From assembly GCA_003116995.1 (NCBI GenBank), contig BDSL01000061.1, forward strand, positions 186,001 through 250,000: 64,000 nt of DNA. The letters are read 5' to 3'. The position numbers were made by a program, and so were the translations under genes. Below, piece after piece: positions 1-11,500 of this stretch. The stretch comes from Yamagishiella unicocca (lineage: Eukaryota > Chlorophyta > Chlorophyceae > Chlamydomonadales > Volvocaceae). The notes under the pieces are model-generated. The model was not told where the DNA came from, ran no database searches, and saw only the letters and a list, made by a program, of their open reading frames with translations. Numbering within the stretch: position 1 is the first letter of the stretch; every line of letters begins with the position of its first letter.

Positions 1-93
1 CAATCCAGCCCCCGCAACAACTGCAGCCCACCGAATTGCCCGATCGTGCCATTCCACAACCGCAAGCCCCCGTCCAGCCCCGTGTCCGCTTAC

Positions 94-1398
94 GTAATAT
101 GTGCACTTGCGCTGCTTGCAGCGGCCGCACCTGGGACGGTGAAGGAGGGGGGAGCACAACCAAGTCGGTATCAAGAGGATGCCCCACGGCGCTCATATGC
201 AGCAGCTGCAACGCGTCGCCCAGCTCACAACCCACCCACCCGTCCAGTACCCAACCAGTGCGGCCGACCTGCGAACCGCTGCTGCTGCCCAGCACTGCTG
301 CGGCTGCTGTGTCATGATCGTGCGAAAGAGGATCAGGAGGAGCGTGTATCACAAACGGCATCCAAACACGCCCTTCCTTCTGGCAACCCTCGTTCGGGGC
401 CCACCCGGGACCACCCTTCCGCCTCGCCCCTCCGGCAGGCCAGCCCACACGCACTGGAACATGTCTGTGGTTGCCGTGTTGTTAATGCCGCGGACCGCCT
501 CCTTCGCCAGCCACTCCTTGAGCTCGCGGTTCTTGCGCTTCTGCTCGTCGCTGGCCATTTCCTCGGCGCTCATGCGCACGAGCGTCTCGGGAGAGACACT
601 GCCGCTCAGCGTCCGCTCGCGCAAATCAGGGTTCTTCAGGTCCTTCAAGTTGAAGCACAATGACCGAGCCTTGGCCTTGTACTCGCCGCTCACTGGACCA
701 CCGCCGCTGCCGCCCAGCAGTTCGTACAGCGCGTCCTCAATGGCGGCGGCCAGCAGGTTCGGCGACTGCGGCGACGAGGCGCCTCCGCCGCCACCACCGC
801 CGGCGTCACCGTCACCGCCCCCGCCTCCACCATATCCTACCGCCAGTGCCTCCGCCAGCATGACGCGCACTTTATCCCGAGTATCGTTGCCACAGCGGGG
901 CGGCTCGATAGCGAACGACGTCGAGGGTTGCCGCTGCAGCGACTGTGAAGATCCCGCGCTGCGCAGCCCGCCCAGAGGTCCAACGGTGGGTTTGGATGAG
1001 GTAGCTGCCGGCGCTGAAGCAGGGCTTGGAGCGGGGACGGAGCCTCGCGTTGCATGAACGGCCCCTGCTGGGCCTCCCCGCTGCGTCTCTGCGTCGCCAG
1101 CCTCTGCATCGCCGCCGTCCGGCAGCTGCTGCTCCTGCTTGACGCATTGCTTCCAGGATTCAACAGCCGCCTTGGCTGCCTGGGCGACTGCGTCGACATT
1201 GTGCTTACAAAACTTGTTCAGCCGCTTCCCGGCATTAGTGCGCTTCAGCAAGTCCGCTGTCACAGCTCGCTTCTGCAACTGCTTTAGAACATCCAACATT
1301 CGCGACTCCTCCGCGCGGTCGCCATCGCCGGCGCCCTTGCTGCAGGCCTCTAACGTCTTCAGGCAGGTATTAAGATCTTGCTCAGATATCTGCCCCAT
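94..1398 (-). CDS. Transcription elongation factor TFIIS, 3' end beyond the window
   Basis: TFIIS binds RNA polymerase II in the nucleus and stimulates transcript cleavage so that arrested polymerase restarts. Exon 1 is 1398-455 (314 codons plus 2 nt, ATG at 1398). It encodes the N-terminal LW helical domain (about residues 5-90, with LKTLEACSKG and VTADLLKRTNAGKRLNKFC). A Pro/Ala/Ser linker follows, then the central Pol II-binding domain (about 165-310, with YKAKARSLCFNLKDLKNPDL). A Gly-rich insert interrupts the central domain. A GTGCGT donor at 454 joins in phase to exon 2 (130-94), which encodes QCGRCKQRKCTYY, the first half of the C-terminal zinc ribbon including its first Cys pair. Exon 2 ends at a GTAAGC donor at 93. 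The acidic catalytic hairpin and the second Cys pair must lie left of base 1. The long first exon and later short exons are normal for algae. The family call is secure; the 3' end is not visible. Confidence 0.9.
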
Positions 1399-3320
1399 AA
1401 CCTTGTCACGCTGGGTTAGCCAGGGCTATGTAGTGGTGCAAAGTCGAACCAGGACGAAATGGGATAACGCGCGAGATTGTGTTCAAGGAATAACGCAGTT
1501 GCTATGAGACTTTGCTATCGTAATGCTTTCAGACCTCATAATGCGTGGTGATATCACCTCTGGCAGGATTGTCATCCCGTAATTCGCGCGGTTCGGTTCG
1601 GAAAAGTCGCCGACCCACAGTGCATTTTATATCGGCATTATGAAGCGATCCTTACCATTTATACGATCGCATGGGCTCTCAGTTGATGGTCAACGGCATT
1701 GAAACGGTTGCGTACTGTTCGGAGTACTGTGTCGTAGTCCTACCCGCCATTGGAGCCCTGTGGAGCTCTTGGTGATACATTGAGACGCAGGACGCACCAT
1801 ACGCTTAAAATTATGCGATGAATCGTACCCAGCATAATAAACAGGTGCTGTCCGCGGCTATATGTGGTGACATTCGCACTAAGCGCACTAACTAGCCAAA
1901 CGTGTGCAGTATTTATTTACCAGAGTGCAAATCGGCGGACAGCGTTTGTGATAGCCAACACGGGGATCCGGGGAAGTTAAAAAGTCAGGGATGCATCAGA
2001 GTAGGCTCCGGTAGTTGGTTTCCTGGTTGGTTTACTTGCCAGAGCTGATCACCCGCTGCAGCCTGCACGATCCTAGCATCGTACAAATACCGTCGCGTCT
2101 CGCACCATCCGCACACTGACAGCAGACTGCTCGAGGAACGCACATTCATGATCAACGGCAGAGAATGTAATAATGGAAGGAGAAACGGACGATAGTCCCT
2201 TCGTGCGCCTGGGAAGCTGCGTGTCATGCCCCACAGCAGGCTTCGGCCGTCGCGGACACTAGGTGTAACACTAGTGCTTCCCGGCCGTGCTGTTCGTGCT
2301 TTCCTGGCTGGCACTCGTGGCCGACTCCAGGCCTGACTGTCGCGCGCTGTCGTTAGCGCTCAGGCTACAACTGACCAGGTCGTAGGCACGTTAGTCGCAG
2401 GTGAACGCCGCAAGTCGCTACCTCTTCCGGGGACTGCCCCGGGTATCCTGACTCCCGACCGAAGCGCGGCCCACAGCTGCACTGTTGCTTGCGGGGGCAA
2501 CTATGCTCGACACTGTTGTTACACGTCTGCAACTGGGCACCTCGTGCGAGAGGATACTTCGAGCACGGCCGGGAATGCCAGGCGTGGCATCCGGCGCGTG
2601 CTAAGGCGGCGGAGGCTCTGTGGGCCCGATGTGCGCACCTAATCCCTGCGGCTCCGATCGTGAGCCAGCTATCACCTAACACCGAAAGTTACCAGACGGT
2701 ATAAGACGGCGTCCGTTACTTAGTGTCAACGAACCATACCTAACAACACACTTGCTAGATATTTCACTCCAACTGTCATGCTCAGATACGCGTTTCTGGA
2801 GCGGCACCGAAACCATGACTAATGCCCGCGAATCGTTCATGCCGGCGCTGGGGCATGACAGGCGGACGCTCCAAACCTTAGGGAAGTCCGTCCGGGCCCA
2901 TCTACCTCGGCCATGGATACTGCCATCTGTCAACAACGACATCCATGCCCGTACCTCCCAAAGGCACACACACACGCACACACTTAACGTGTATCAAAAT
3001 CCTCTTCGCTGCACGCGCCCCCATTACAGCTAGCTGTATGTCTACATCATGAGCTGTAAGCCTCTCTTAAGCCATGAGCCTTTGCGACGCACTATTCAGT
3101 ATACCTTCAATGACCTTGATCGGGTGGAGACTAACCACCCTACACGGCCGTGGAACTACGCATCCACGCCTTTCGTCGACAGGAGAAATCATGCAGTTCA
3201 GTAATGAGCATTTTAAAGTCCCCTGTTTCACTTTTAGCTTACCCTTGTCCCATGCTGCCTGCGGACACACTGCGGCCAACACGCCCAAGCAGTGCCGACA
3301 CGTTTACGCATAACCGAACT
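1399..3320. other. Intergenic, no gene recognised
   Basis: This stretch lies between the 5' end of the TFIIS gene and the 3' end of the methyltransferase-like gene. Open frames up to about 110 codons exist on both strands, but none has family motifs, a plausible exon chain or codon use like the neighbours. A short (CA)n run is at about 2966-2981. TTACA at 3024-3028 reads TGTAA on the minus strand and is a candidate poly(A) signal for the gene ending at 3321. Confidence 0.5.
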
Positions 3321-4343
3321 TTACAGGCCGTAAGGATCATCCTCGTAGCGCTTAATAAAAGAGCAGGCGTGGGAGGAGCACTCGATTGCCTTGATGGCAA
3401 CGGGGCGTGGGTACCGGATGGGACGCTTCCCACCTTCATCTGGCGTCATTATAAGGTCGTCAATCCAATCCTTTATGATGTCGACGGTTATATGAGCACC
3501 ATCACCGTCAACAAAGGAAGGGTCTCGACAAACGTTGATGCCCTGCAGGGAACATACAAAACGACAAAACATCCTGCCATTTTCGTTTCACGTACCCACA
3601 CGTGCACTTACGTACCTCCATTACGTAAAGGCCACCGGGCTTCAGCGCTTTGTCAAACAAGACCATAAATGAGTTATAAAACTACGTGGACAGAGGAAAC
3701 GTGTTAGCGACATAGGGACGGGGCCAAGATTGATGTAGCACGCAAGGGCGTAGAATTAATGGCAGACGCGTAACCGCTTCCGGCAGGTTCCGGCCACTTT
3801 CTTTGCCGCCTCCCCTATCCGACTGACCAAACATACGAGTCAACCAACCTGCATGTTGCTGTGGCCGCCGGCATCTATGATAACATTGAAGTTGCCGCCA
3901 GTTTCCTTCACCCATCTTTCGACAGTAGGGATGTCTGCCTGTTCACCCGTCACAACCTTGACCCCCATCTTGTCAAGTTCAGGCTGATATTTTATCACAC
4001 AACTGGCGTCTTTTCCACCGAACCAGACCTCTGTGTGCGGTAGATATTCCCTCCACATTTTAGGCGATTGTGTAAGACCGTGTTCCATGTTGCATACCAA
4101 GCCGATCTCTAACAACTTGTGCGTCCGGTAGTGTCCAGCCGGCAACTCGAAAGCCTTCCCGTAGATTGTTTCATAATTGTGGCGAGACACTTTATCTGAT
4201 TGATGCTTTTCGCCGAGCGACCGAAAGACGTTGTGGTTTGAACTTACGTACCATCCATGGTGTCCGTTTGGAAGGGGGCGGGCCAGCCCAAGCCAGAGCA
4301 CACAGGCGCAGCAAATTACCAGGAAGGCGAGCCGGTCGCGCAT
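3321..4343 (-). CDS. SAM-dependent methyltransferase-like protein with signal anchor
   Basis: Three exons join in phase: 4343-3849, 3681-3616 and 3542-3321, giving 260 residues. The chosen ATG at 4343 puts MRDRLAFLVICCACVLWLGL at the N-terminus, a basic start then a hydrophobic segment typical of a signal peptide or type II anchor; an in-frame ATG at 4379 would add 12 residues. Next come an E-I-G SAM-binding style motif (LLEIGLVCNMEHG), an acidic turn region (PHTEVWFGGKDASCV), FNVIIDAGGHSNMQ, then in exon 2 VLFDKALKPGGLYVME, the typical post-motif-II strand of class I methyltransferases. Exon 3 supplies IKDWIDDLI and the C-terminus. It resembles a family of small secreted or membrane methyltransferase-like proteins expanded in volvocine algae; the substrate is unknown. 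One oddity is DAGGH where relatives often have DDGGH. The exon chain is strong, the activity is inferred. Confidence 0.75.
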
Positions 4344-4379
4344 TATGATCGTTGCTGCACTACAACTCCAATAGTGCAT

Positions 4380-5575
4380 AAATGATGTATGGCCCAGTTG
4401 CTGTTCGTTCACTTATGCCGAGTAAACTTGCTATGATTCGCCCGACTCCCTCATGTGCGCTATAGTCATGCGATCATTGCTTGCACTAAGTTGAGAAGAA
4501 CGACGTGTTTAGGCCAGCGTCGCATGGTAATTTTCTCGAGGACCATAGCACCTTGACGTTAGGTAATGTACGGCAATAAAATGGGCTGAGAGTCCTTTTC
4601 AATAAACTCTGTTCAATGGTCGTACCCGAGGGCAACCAACTAAGGATGTCGTATTGCGGCATGGTAACAGTCTTTTATAGTACTTGTTTGCTTAGGGTTA
4701 TTCGCGACTGTACTTTGATAGGCAGGACAAATGTCCTGTGTCATAGGTAATTGGAACAGAGCAAGGCGATAACGCCCCTGGAAATGCGGCGTCCTTTATC
4801 GCGTCGTTTGCGCGACAGCTCAAAGGGACACCGTTACTGTCGTCACGGTGTCGTCACGCCCTGGAGATGCCATTACATATTTGGTTTATCTGGTGAGATT
4901 TGGACGTGGGAGAGTTGACCATGTCAGCTTGGCAAGAGCGATGAGCTTATTGCGGATCCATGCTGCTGCATACAAGGGACGCTATTCCGTCAAGAGTCGC
5001 GTAAAATAATCCGTACCAACACGTACCAACGGATCCCCGAAACAGCAGACTGCGGTTCCACCACCCGAACGGAACTCATCACCCGATTATCACGGCGTTA
5101 CATGACGTGGCGGGCACTCTAGGATGCATGGCGTCTCCTTCCTTACAGTGGTATCCCTGGTGGATGCACCGAAGGCCGCTGCACATCTAGGGTCCACACG
5201 ACCGACTAGATGCCTGGATGCTGCTCCACCTCTTCGTGCTCGCGAGGACCCCAGTCCGTCGCAACGAAACTGTGTGGCCTTGCGATAATGCCAGTGCCAG
5301 TAGTATCCAAAGGACCATGCGACCAGCCGAAATCAGTACGGCCCTCCTGCCATGCCTCCATGTCTTCGGACTTGATAAGGCCCATGACCGAAAGTAGCCC
5401 ATTAGGACCCCACTGCTGCCCACCTGCGATCGAAACTGGTCACCAACTTTTATACCTTGCCACTCCACTCATCCGTCCTGCTGCCCTCCCCATCCACTGG
5501 GCTATGTTGTCGTGCTCGACACTCCAGCCGCAGTGCCGAAATACTGCTGTTGAGGCCGTTGAAGGCTGGAGGCCA
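4380..5575. other. Intergenic between UBA1 3' end and methyltransferase 5' end
   Basis: No exon chain is recognised. The right part is the likely UBA1 3' untranslated region: TTACA at 5143-5147 and 5098-5102 read TGTAA on the minus strand, candidate poly(A) signals about 430-480 bp after the UBA1 stop. Minus-strand frames at 5187-5468 are open but show no known motif. Confidence 0.45.
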
Positions 5576-8500
5576 CTACCTGAACTTGATTGACACCAGC
5601 GGCACGTCCAGGTCCTCCCCGCTCTCATCTTCGCAGGCCACAACCACGTCGAAATGGTCGCGGTGGCTGGGCAGCTCCATCTGAGCGGCAGGCGAGGGGG
5701 GGGACGGGGTAGGGTCGCTGGTATGTGAAGGTTCAACAAAAGCCGTTGGCGGGGGGTGCAACACTTGTACGACGTGGTATGCAGTTTGAGAGTCCGGTAC
5801 ATACCGCCCTTGTGACATGTCGAACCTTACTAAATGTTAACGCTGCAACTTGAACCTGTGAAGGGTGATTTCCGGAGACGTCTGACAAGAAGGTTTGCAG
5901 AACCCTGCCCACCTTGGCCACAGACACCACCAGCTCACTCATCCGCTTGCCCAGCCGCTCGGCGTGCTTGGGGAAAATGTTGTTGTACAGCAGCGCGGGC
6001 CCGCAGCTGATGGAGTAAGCGCTCAGCTCCTTGGCACTAAACCAATCCAGCACCTGCAGTAGCACATCCAGGCGGGGTGGGGGACAGCGCCGAGTCAGCG
6101 GGGGGCCGGCCTGTCGTTGTGACCCAGGAGGAACGGCAGCTCTCGCCCCTCCAGTACTACATCAGCATGTCCTGCAGCATTCCGACATTAACATGGCTGC
6201 GAGACGCCAGCATGTCCCTGGGAAATCTTCGCCCCAACCGCACCACGCCGAATTAGACGCTACTGCTGCCACATGAACAAACGGATGTCGGTTCGGTCAG
6301 GTCCCACCGTGGCCCGCGTGCTTGGCGGGGCGGGGACACTGCGATTCTACAACTGCGGCAATCTTGCCTGATGTGTGGAGCCGCGGTAACAGTCGATGTA
6401 CCGGAATTGTATGGTTAGCAACTTTCGGTGGCAAGAGCTGGAACACCTATATCCGTGATCAGGTTTGGGCTGTATCCGGGCTGGGATGGGACGTCGCCTG
6501 GCATCCGAGCTCCCGCATCACCCGAGCTCCCGCATCACCATTTCCCCATTCGCCACCACAGTTCTCTGCTCTGTGCTCAACACTTCAGCACATTGGTTTC
6601 TTTTAACTGACCGTCTACGAGTCACTTTCTACGGCAGTCAACCCAAGTCCAGTAGCATGCGTGCGTCAGACACCGATTCATTGAAGACTATGCACCAGCT
6701 ACACCCTCATGTCGAGTTACCGGTTCTTTTCTGTAACCCCTCTTTTGGAGCGGGGGGCGATGTTTGGACGGGTACTCATCCGCGCTGGTGCCGGAACACT
6801 GCAACATGATACTGCCGGTAGCGCTTGGAAAGCAGGCATGCGGCAAGAGGCGCCAGCCTGAAAGACCTGCCGCCCCGTGCCTCTGCAGTCAGCTCGCACC
6901 TGCTGCACCGTGAGGTCTCCTTCCAGCGTCCACCGGTCCCACAGGCTCCACTCCAAGCCGTCATACTTGGTGACCTTGGGCGGGATCGGCTCCGCCATGG
7001 CGAACAGCGGCAGCGCCAGGTTGGCAAAGGTGTTGCGGTACGACTCGATTACCTTGCCGGGCAGCACAGCCTTGTACATCTCCAGACACACCAGGCCTGA
7101 GGTCCGCGGGAAGGAGAGCCGGGAGGCGTGACATGGCGCGAGGAAAAAGTGTAGCTACAAACGAACCACGCGAGGGTCGCGACGCGAACAAGGCGGGTAC
7201 AAAACAGCTCTTGCAAACGCATCCCAATGCGGGGTGACGCCAGCGGCACAGACTCAGGTGTCAGGGAACGCGTCCAGGCCCAGGCTCGCCCAACCTCCCC
7301 GCTTGAAGCCGTCCGCGGTCCTCGTCTCGCCTGGCACCCCCGCATTCGTCGCTTCCCTTGCTCGCACCACTCAATACCGCATTACAACGATACGGGACCA
7401 GAACGTCACCATGTTGCACCCACCTGTCGCCACCGCGGTTGCTGTTGCGATGGCCGGAATGATCCTCCCCGCGATCAGCTTGGCCTTGAGCTTGTCCACT
7501 TCAGGCACCGAGTAGTTGCGGGCGCGCATGTTGGCCAGGCCGGCGATGAGGTCCATGTGGAAGTTGGTATCGTCGTCCTTCTCAAACTGAAAGCGGAAGC
7601 CGCGGCGGGGCCGGCAAATGAGGTGCGAGAGGTGCGGGGGGGGGTGATAAAAACCGTTTTACGCGACAGGACAGGATGGGTGCGGGGGGGGAGGTGTTTC
7701 ACGGGTTAGGGCCGAGCGGGGGCGAGGATCAACGGAGGCGTGCATGGCATTGCATGGCAGGGCGCGACGGCGGACGAGTTGCAATGGAACACTCATAGCG
7801 TCCCATGTGACAAAGGGCCTCCTGGCGGCCAACATCAACGCGCATACTCCACAGTCGCTGCGTCGGTGCAGGCCGGGCGAGGCGACATTGAGCTGGCGCC
7901 CGGCGCGCTGGATGCAATGGAGTAGTGGCGGCTTGGGGCCCCATTCCCGGACCCCCGCGTCATTACCTGGACGGGGCTGAGCTTGAAGCCCGGTCCCAGC
8001 TGCTGCGCAGCCGCTTCCAGGCGCGACAGCAGCGACTCGATCACCGAGTCGTCATCGTGGCCTGCGGAGAGGGGCGGAGGGCACAGCTCATGAAAGCATG
8101 ATGTGGAGCAGGGTCTCACCTGGGGCTGGATCTCACTCGCTTCGATATAAATAAGGTACCGGCCAGGAGGGACAGCCCGGGACGTCCTCACGCAGCATGG
8201 CGACAGGAGGGCGCCTCCGGTGCAGTGGACACCACCCCGTCACGTGCGCCTGGGCGCGCCGCCACCTGCCCGACTGCACCCCCTACCAGCCCCGCCCCCT
8301 TGGTGCGCCTCCACCCACCGCGGTCCCCCTGCGCGGGCTTGGAGCGGTCGGCCTTGGGGTCGGTCTCGATCTGCACACCCGCTCGGGGCACGAAGGCGGG
8401 CACGTCCACAGCTGCCGCCACGGCAGCCACCTTGGCTGAGTCCGTGGCCCAACTGGGCCTGGGGATGCCGTACACCTCAGCACGCAGGATGGCACCAGCC

Positions 8501-11500
8501 TGTCATGCGGTGAGGTTCGTCGGAGGAGGGACACAGTGCTGAAGTGTGGGGACTACCAGGCGGTGGGGATCAGGGACAGCTGCAGCATGACATTTGGCCA
8601 CGCTATGCAGCCCAGAAAATCAACCGCAACACAACCTCAGCAACACTCCCACTGCTCGGGAGTTGATCTAGCCACCCGCAGCAACACTCCCACTGCTCGG
8701 CGTTGATCCAGCCACCCGGGGGCATTCTCCCAACCCCCCGTACCTGCACGAAGGCCACGTGCGTGCGGTCTGCGGGGTCGAAGTTGAGCGGTCGCGGGAA
8801 GCGCTTGGGGGCTGACCAGAAGGGCGTCCCAGATGAGGTGGTGGCGTCCTCGGGGAAGGTGTAGGTGAGCTGGGCGATGCGGTTGTGGAAGTAGTCCTGA
8901 GACGACCGGGCATTGCGGATACGGGGCGGGCAAGGCACGGAATCAAGGTACAGCAAGGGGTTGCGAAGGGCAAGGACAGCCAAGTGGCAAGCCAGATGTG
9001 AACGCCGGTGCGACTCTTGAGCGGAGAGCAGAAGGGTAGGACACGGACCCGGTATCGGGTTGATGGCCTTGGATTTTGTCAAGCGACCGGGTCTGGATCA
9101 AAGTTCCAGCGACTAAAGAACGTAGCCTGCCCACCTGGAAGCGCGTCCGCGCCCACGCCACGCACTGCTCGAAGGTGGTGGATCTGCTGTCCAGGAGCAC
9201 CTCAGCCACCGCCTCCAGCTGCTGCCGGGCAGAAGCGTCGGGGTTAGCCCGCACCCCCTTGGCGTACTCGGCGGGAGTGGCCAGGAAGGCGGCGGCCTCC
9301 CGGGGGGCCTTCTCCAGCAGACCCTCGAACTCTGGGAGGACGCGGGAAGCAGGCGGGGAGGAACCCTAAAACCCTCAGACCCATTGCCAAGATGCGGGTC
9401 AGCTCCACGGCTGTCCAGGGCGGGGCGGGTTCAGCGGACCCGACTTCAAGAAGATCCACTGTGGCTCCCGACCGCTCCGACCCAACGGCCTCTTCGTCGC
9501 CCACGCATTGCCAGTGCAGCGGCTCCAAAGCACACGCTGGTCAGCCGGAAGGTTGAGCCTACCGGTGCGGCACCGGAGGCGCTGGAGGCACACGACCGAC
9601 CCTTTTTCCTTGCCCTCCGCCCCCTCGGGGTCATCCAGCCTGGGCGCTTACCCGACCTGGCCCATGTCAGGCAGTGGTCGATGTTGTGCGGGAAGGAGTG
9701 CAGGGTGCACATGGGCGCCTGCTTCTCGGGGGGGTCGCGCGAGGCGCCGTAGTTCTCCGTGAGCCGCGGGATGACCTGCGCGGCGGCAGGGCGGGGCCGC
9801 GGGCGCGGCAGGCATGGAGCGCAGTAAGAAACAAGGAAGGCCGGTGGGACGAAGACGCAAGGGGTGCCTGCCTGCCTGCCTGCGGGAACCAATCAGGGCT
9901 GGCCGTAAGGGGATGTCGCCACCTGCCGCCTCGCCACGGCACCACCAAGTTTTCCCCACGTGCTTGATCCTCTCAGGAGGCGTGCCCCCCGAGCTGGCCC
10001 CTCCAGGCCCTCTCCCTCGGGCCTGGCCTTCGACACGCGCTGCGCCCGCGCACCATCTGCGTGTTGCACTTGGGTCCCAGGGTGCCGCTCTCCAGCAGCG
10101 GCTTGCAGAAGTAGACGCAGCGGCTGTCCACGTAGAGGCGCGCGTTCACATTGTCCAGCGCATTGACCACCAGGTCCAGGCCCTGCGAAGGCAAGGAGAG
10201 CAGCCGGTCACCGAAGCACAGCATTGGGACGAGGCCGAGCTTGTGTATGCGGGGTGGAGCCGGAATTCACGCTGCTCCAGAGCACCGATGCGTGCCGGGG
10301 ATTGGCCAGCTCCACATTCATCGCCTTTTGCGTGGTCCCTGATCGCAATGTCATCCAGCATCCTACTGCGTCCACTCCGGGCCTGCCCTCCATGCCGCAC
10401 GTACCTGCCAGAACGCGTCGTCGAACACGCTCTCCGTGTCCGGCGAGACGCGGTTCTGCAGCGGGTTGACCTGGAAGGCGGGGTTGATCTTCTGGGCGGC
10501 GGTACTCGCCACGGTGGACTTGGCGCTGCGGCGGCGCGGGGCGGGATGGGGGATATGCGAGAGTCGAGGTTCACCACGGCATCGGCACACGGTTACACTA
10601 CGAAGTCCACGGGGGCGCGGGATCACCAGGTGGCGCGCGGAGCCTAACCAACCGAGTCGCTGGAGCTTAAGGACATGTTCCCAACGTCCACTGCTTCCAG
10701 GGTGAGCCAGGCCCCGCTCAGTCGCTGCGTCTGTAGCCAAGCCTGTGGCACCATGGCGTCGAGACGCTGCCCGGAATTGCGACCAACTGCTACTGCTGGT
10801 GCCTCTGCTACTGCTGGTGCGTCACCGCTATGCGGCGAACCGGCCGGGTTGCTGCCCTTAACCCCGCGCACCTGCCGATGTCCCAGTCGCGGAACAGGAA
10901 CTGACGGCTGAGGTTGGACTTCTCAATCGTGTCGTCGTCCGTCACCGTCAGCAGGCCGGGCGGGGGCCCGCCGGGCAGCTGGCACGCCACGCCCATGCAG
11001 GCGAAGTTCTTGAGGAACTCGCAGCCCAGCGCGCCGGCGCCAACCTGGTGGCGCAGCGACAAGTGACGCAGTGATGCGAGGCAGGAGAGGAGGAAGAGGT
11101 GGGGACCGCAAAGAGGCAGAAGGCGTAAGAAGCAGGAGGCGTACAGGTGGTGGGCGCGCATGCGCAGCAGGAAATGTATCCTCGCCCCGGCGGCATCCGT
11201 CACGGTGCAGCAGTCCGCTGGTCAGCTCCCGCCGCGTTCCGTCACCCACCCACGCAGCCACCCACCAGGAACAGCTTGAGGGTGGAAAGCCTGCGCTGCA
11301 TGGTCCGGCCGAACACGGTGATCTGCGGGTCGTACCTGCAGCGGGGTAGCGGGTGCGAGGGAAAGGGAGACCACCATTTAAATTGCGTGATGGGAGGAAG
11401 GGAGAGGAAAGGAAAGGGAGAGGCTCATGCCCCCATGCGCCGCCGCGCCAACCCAAGGAACAAACGCGCGCACGCGGTCTCTCGAAACGAAGAATTGTTT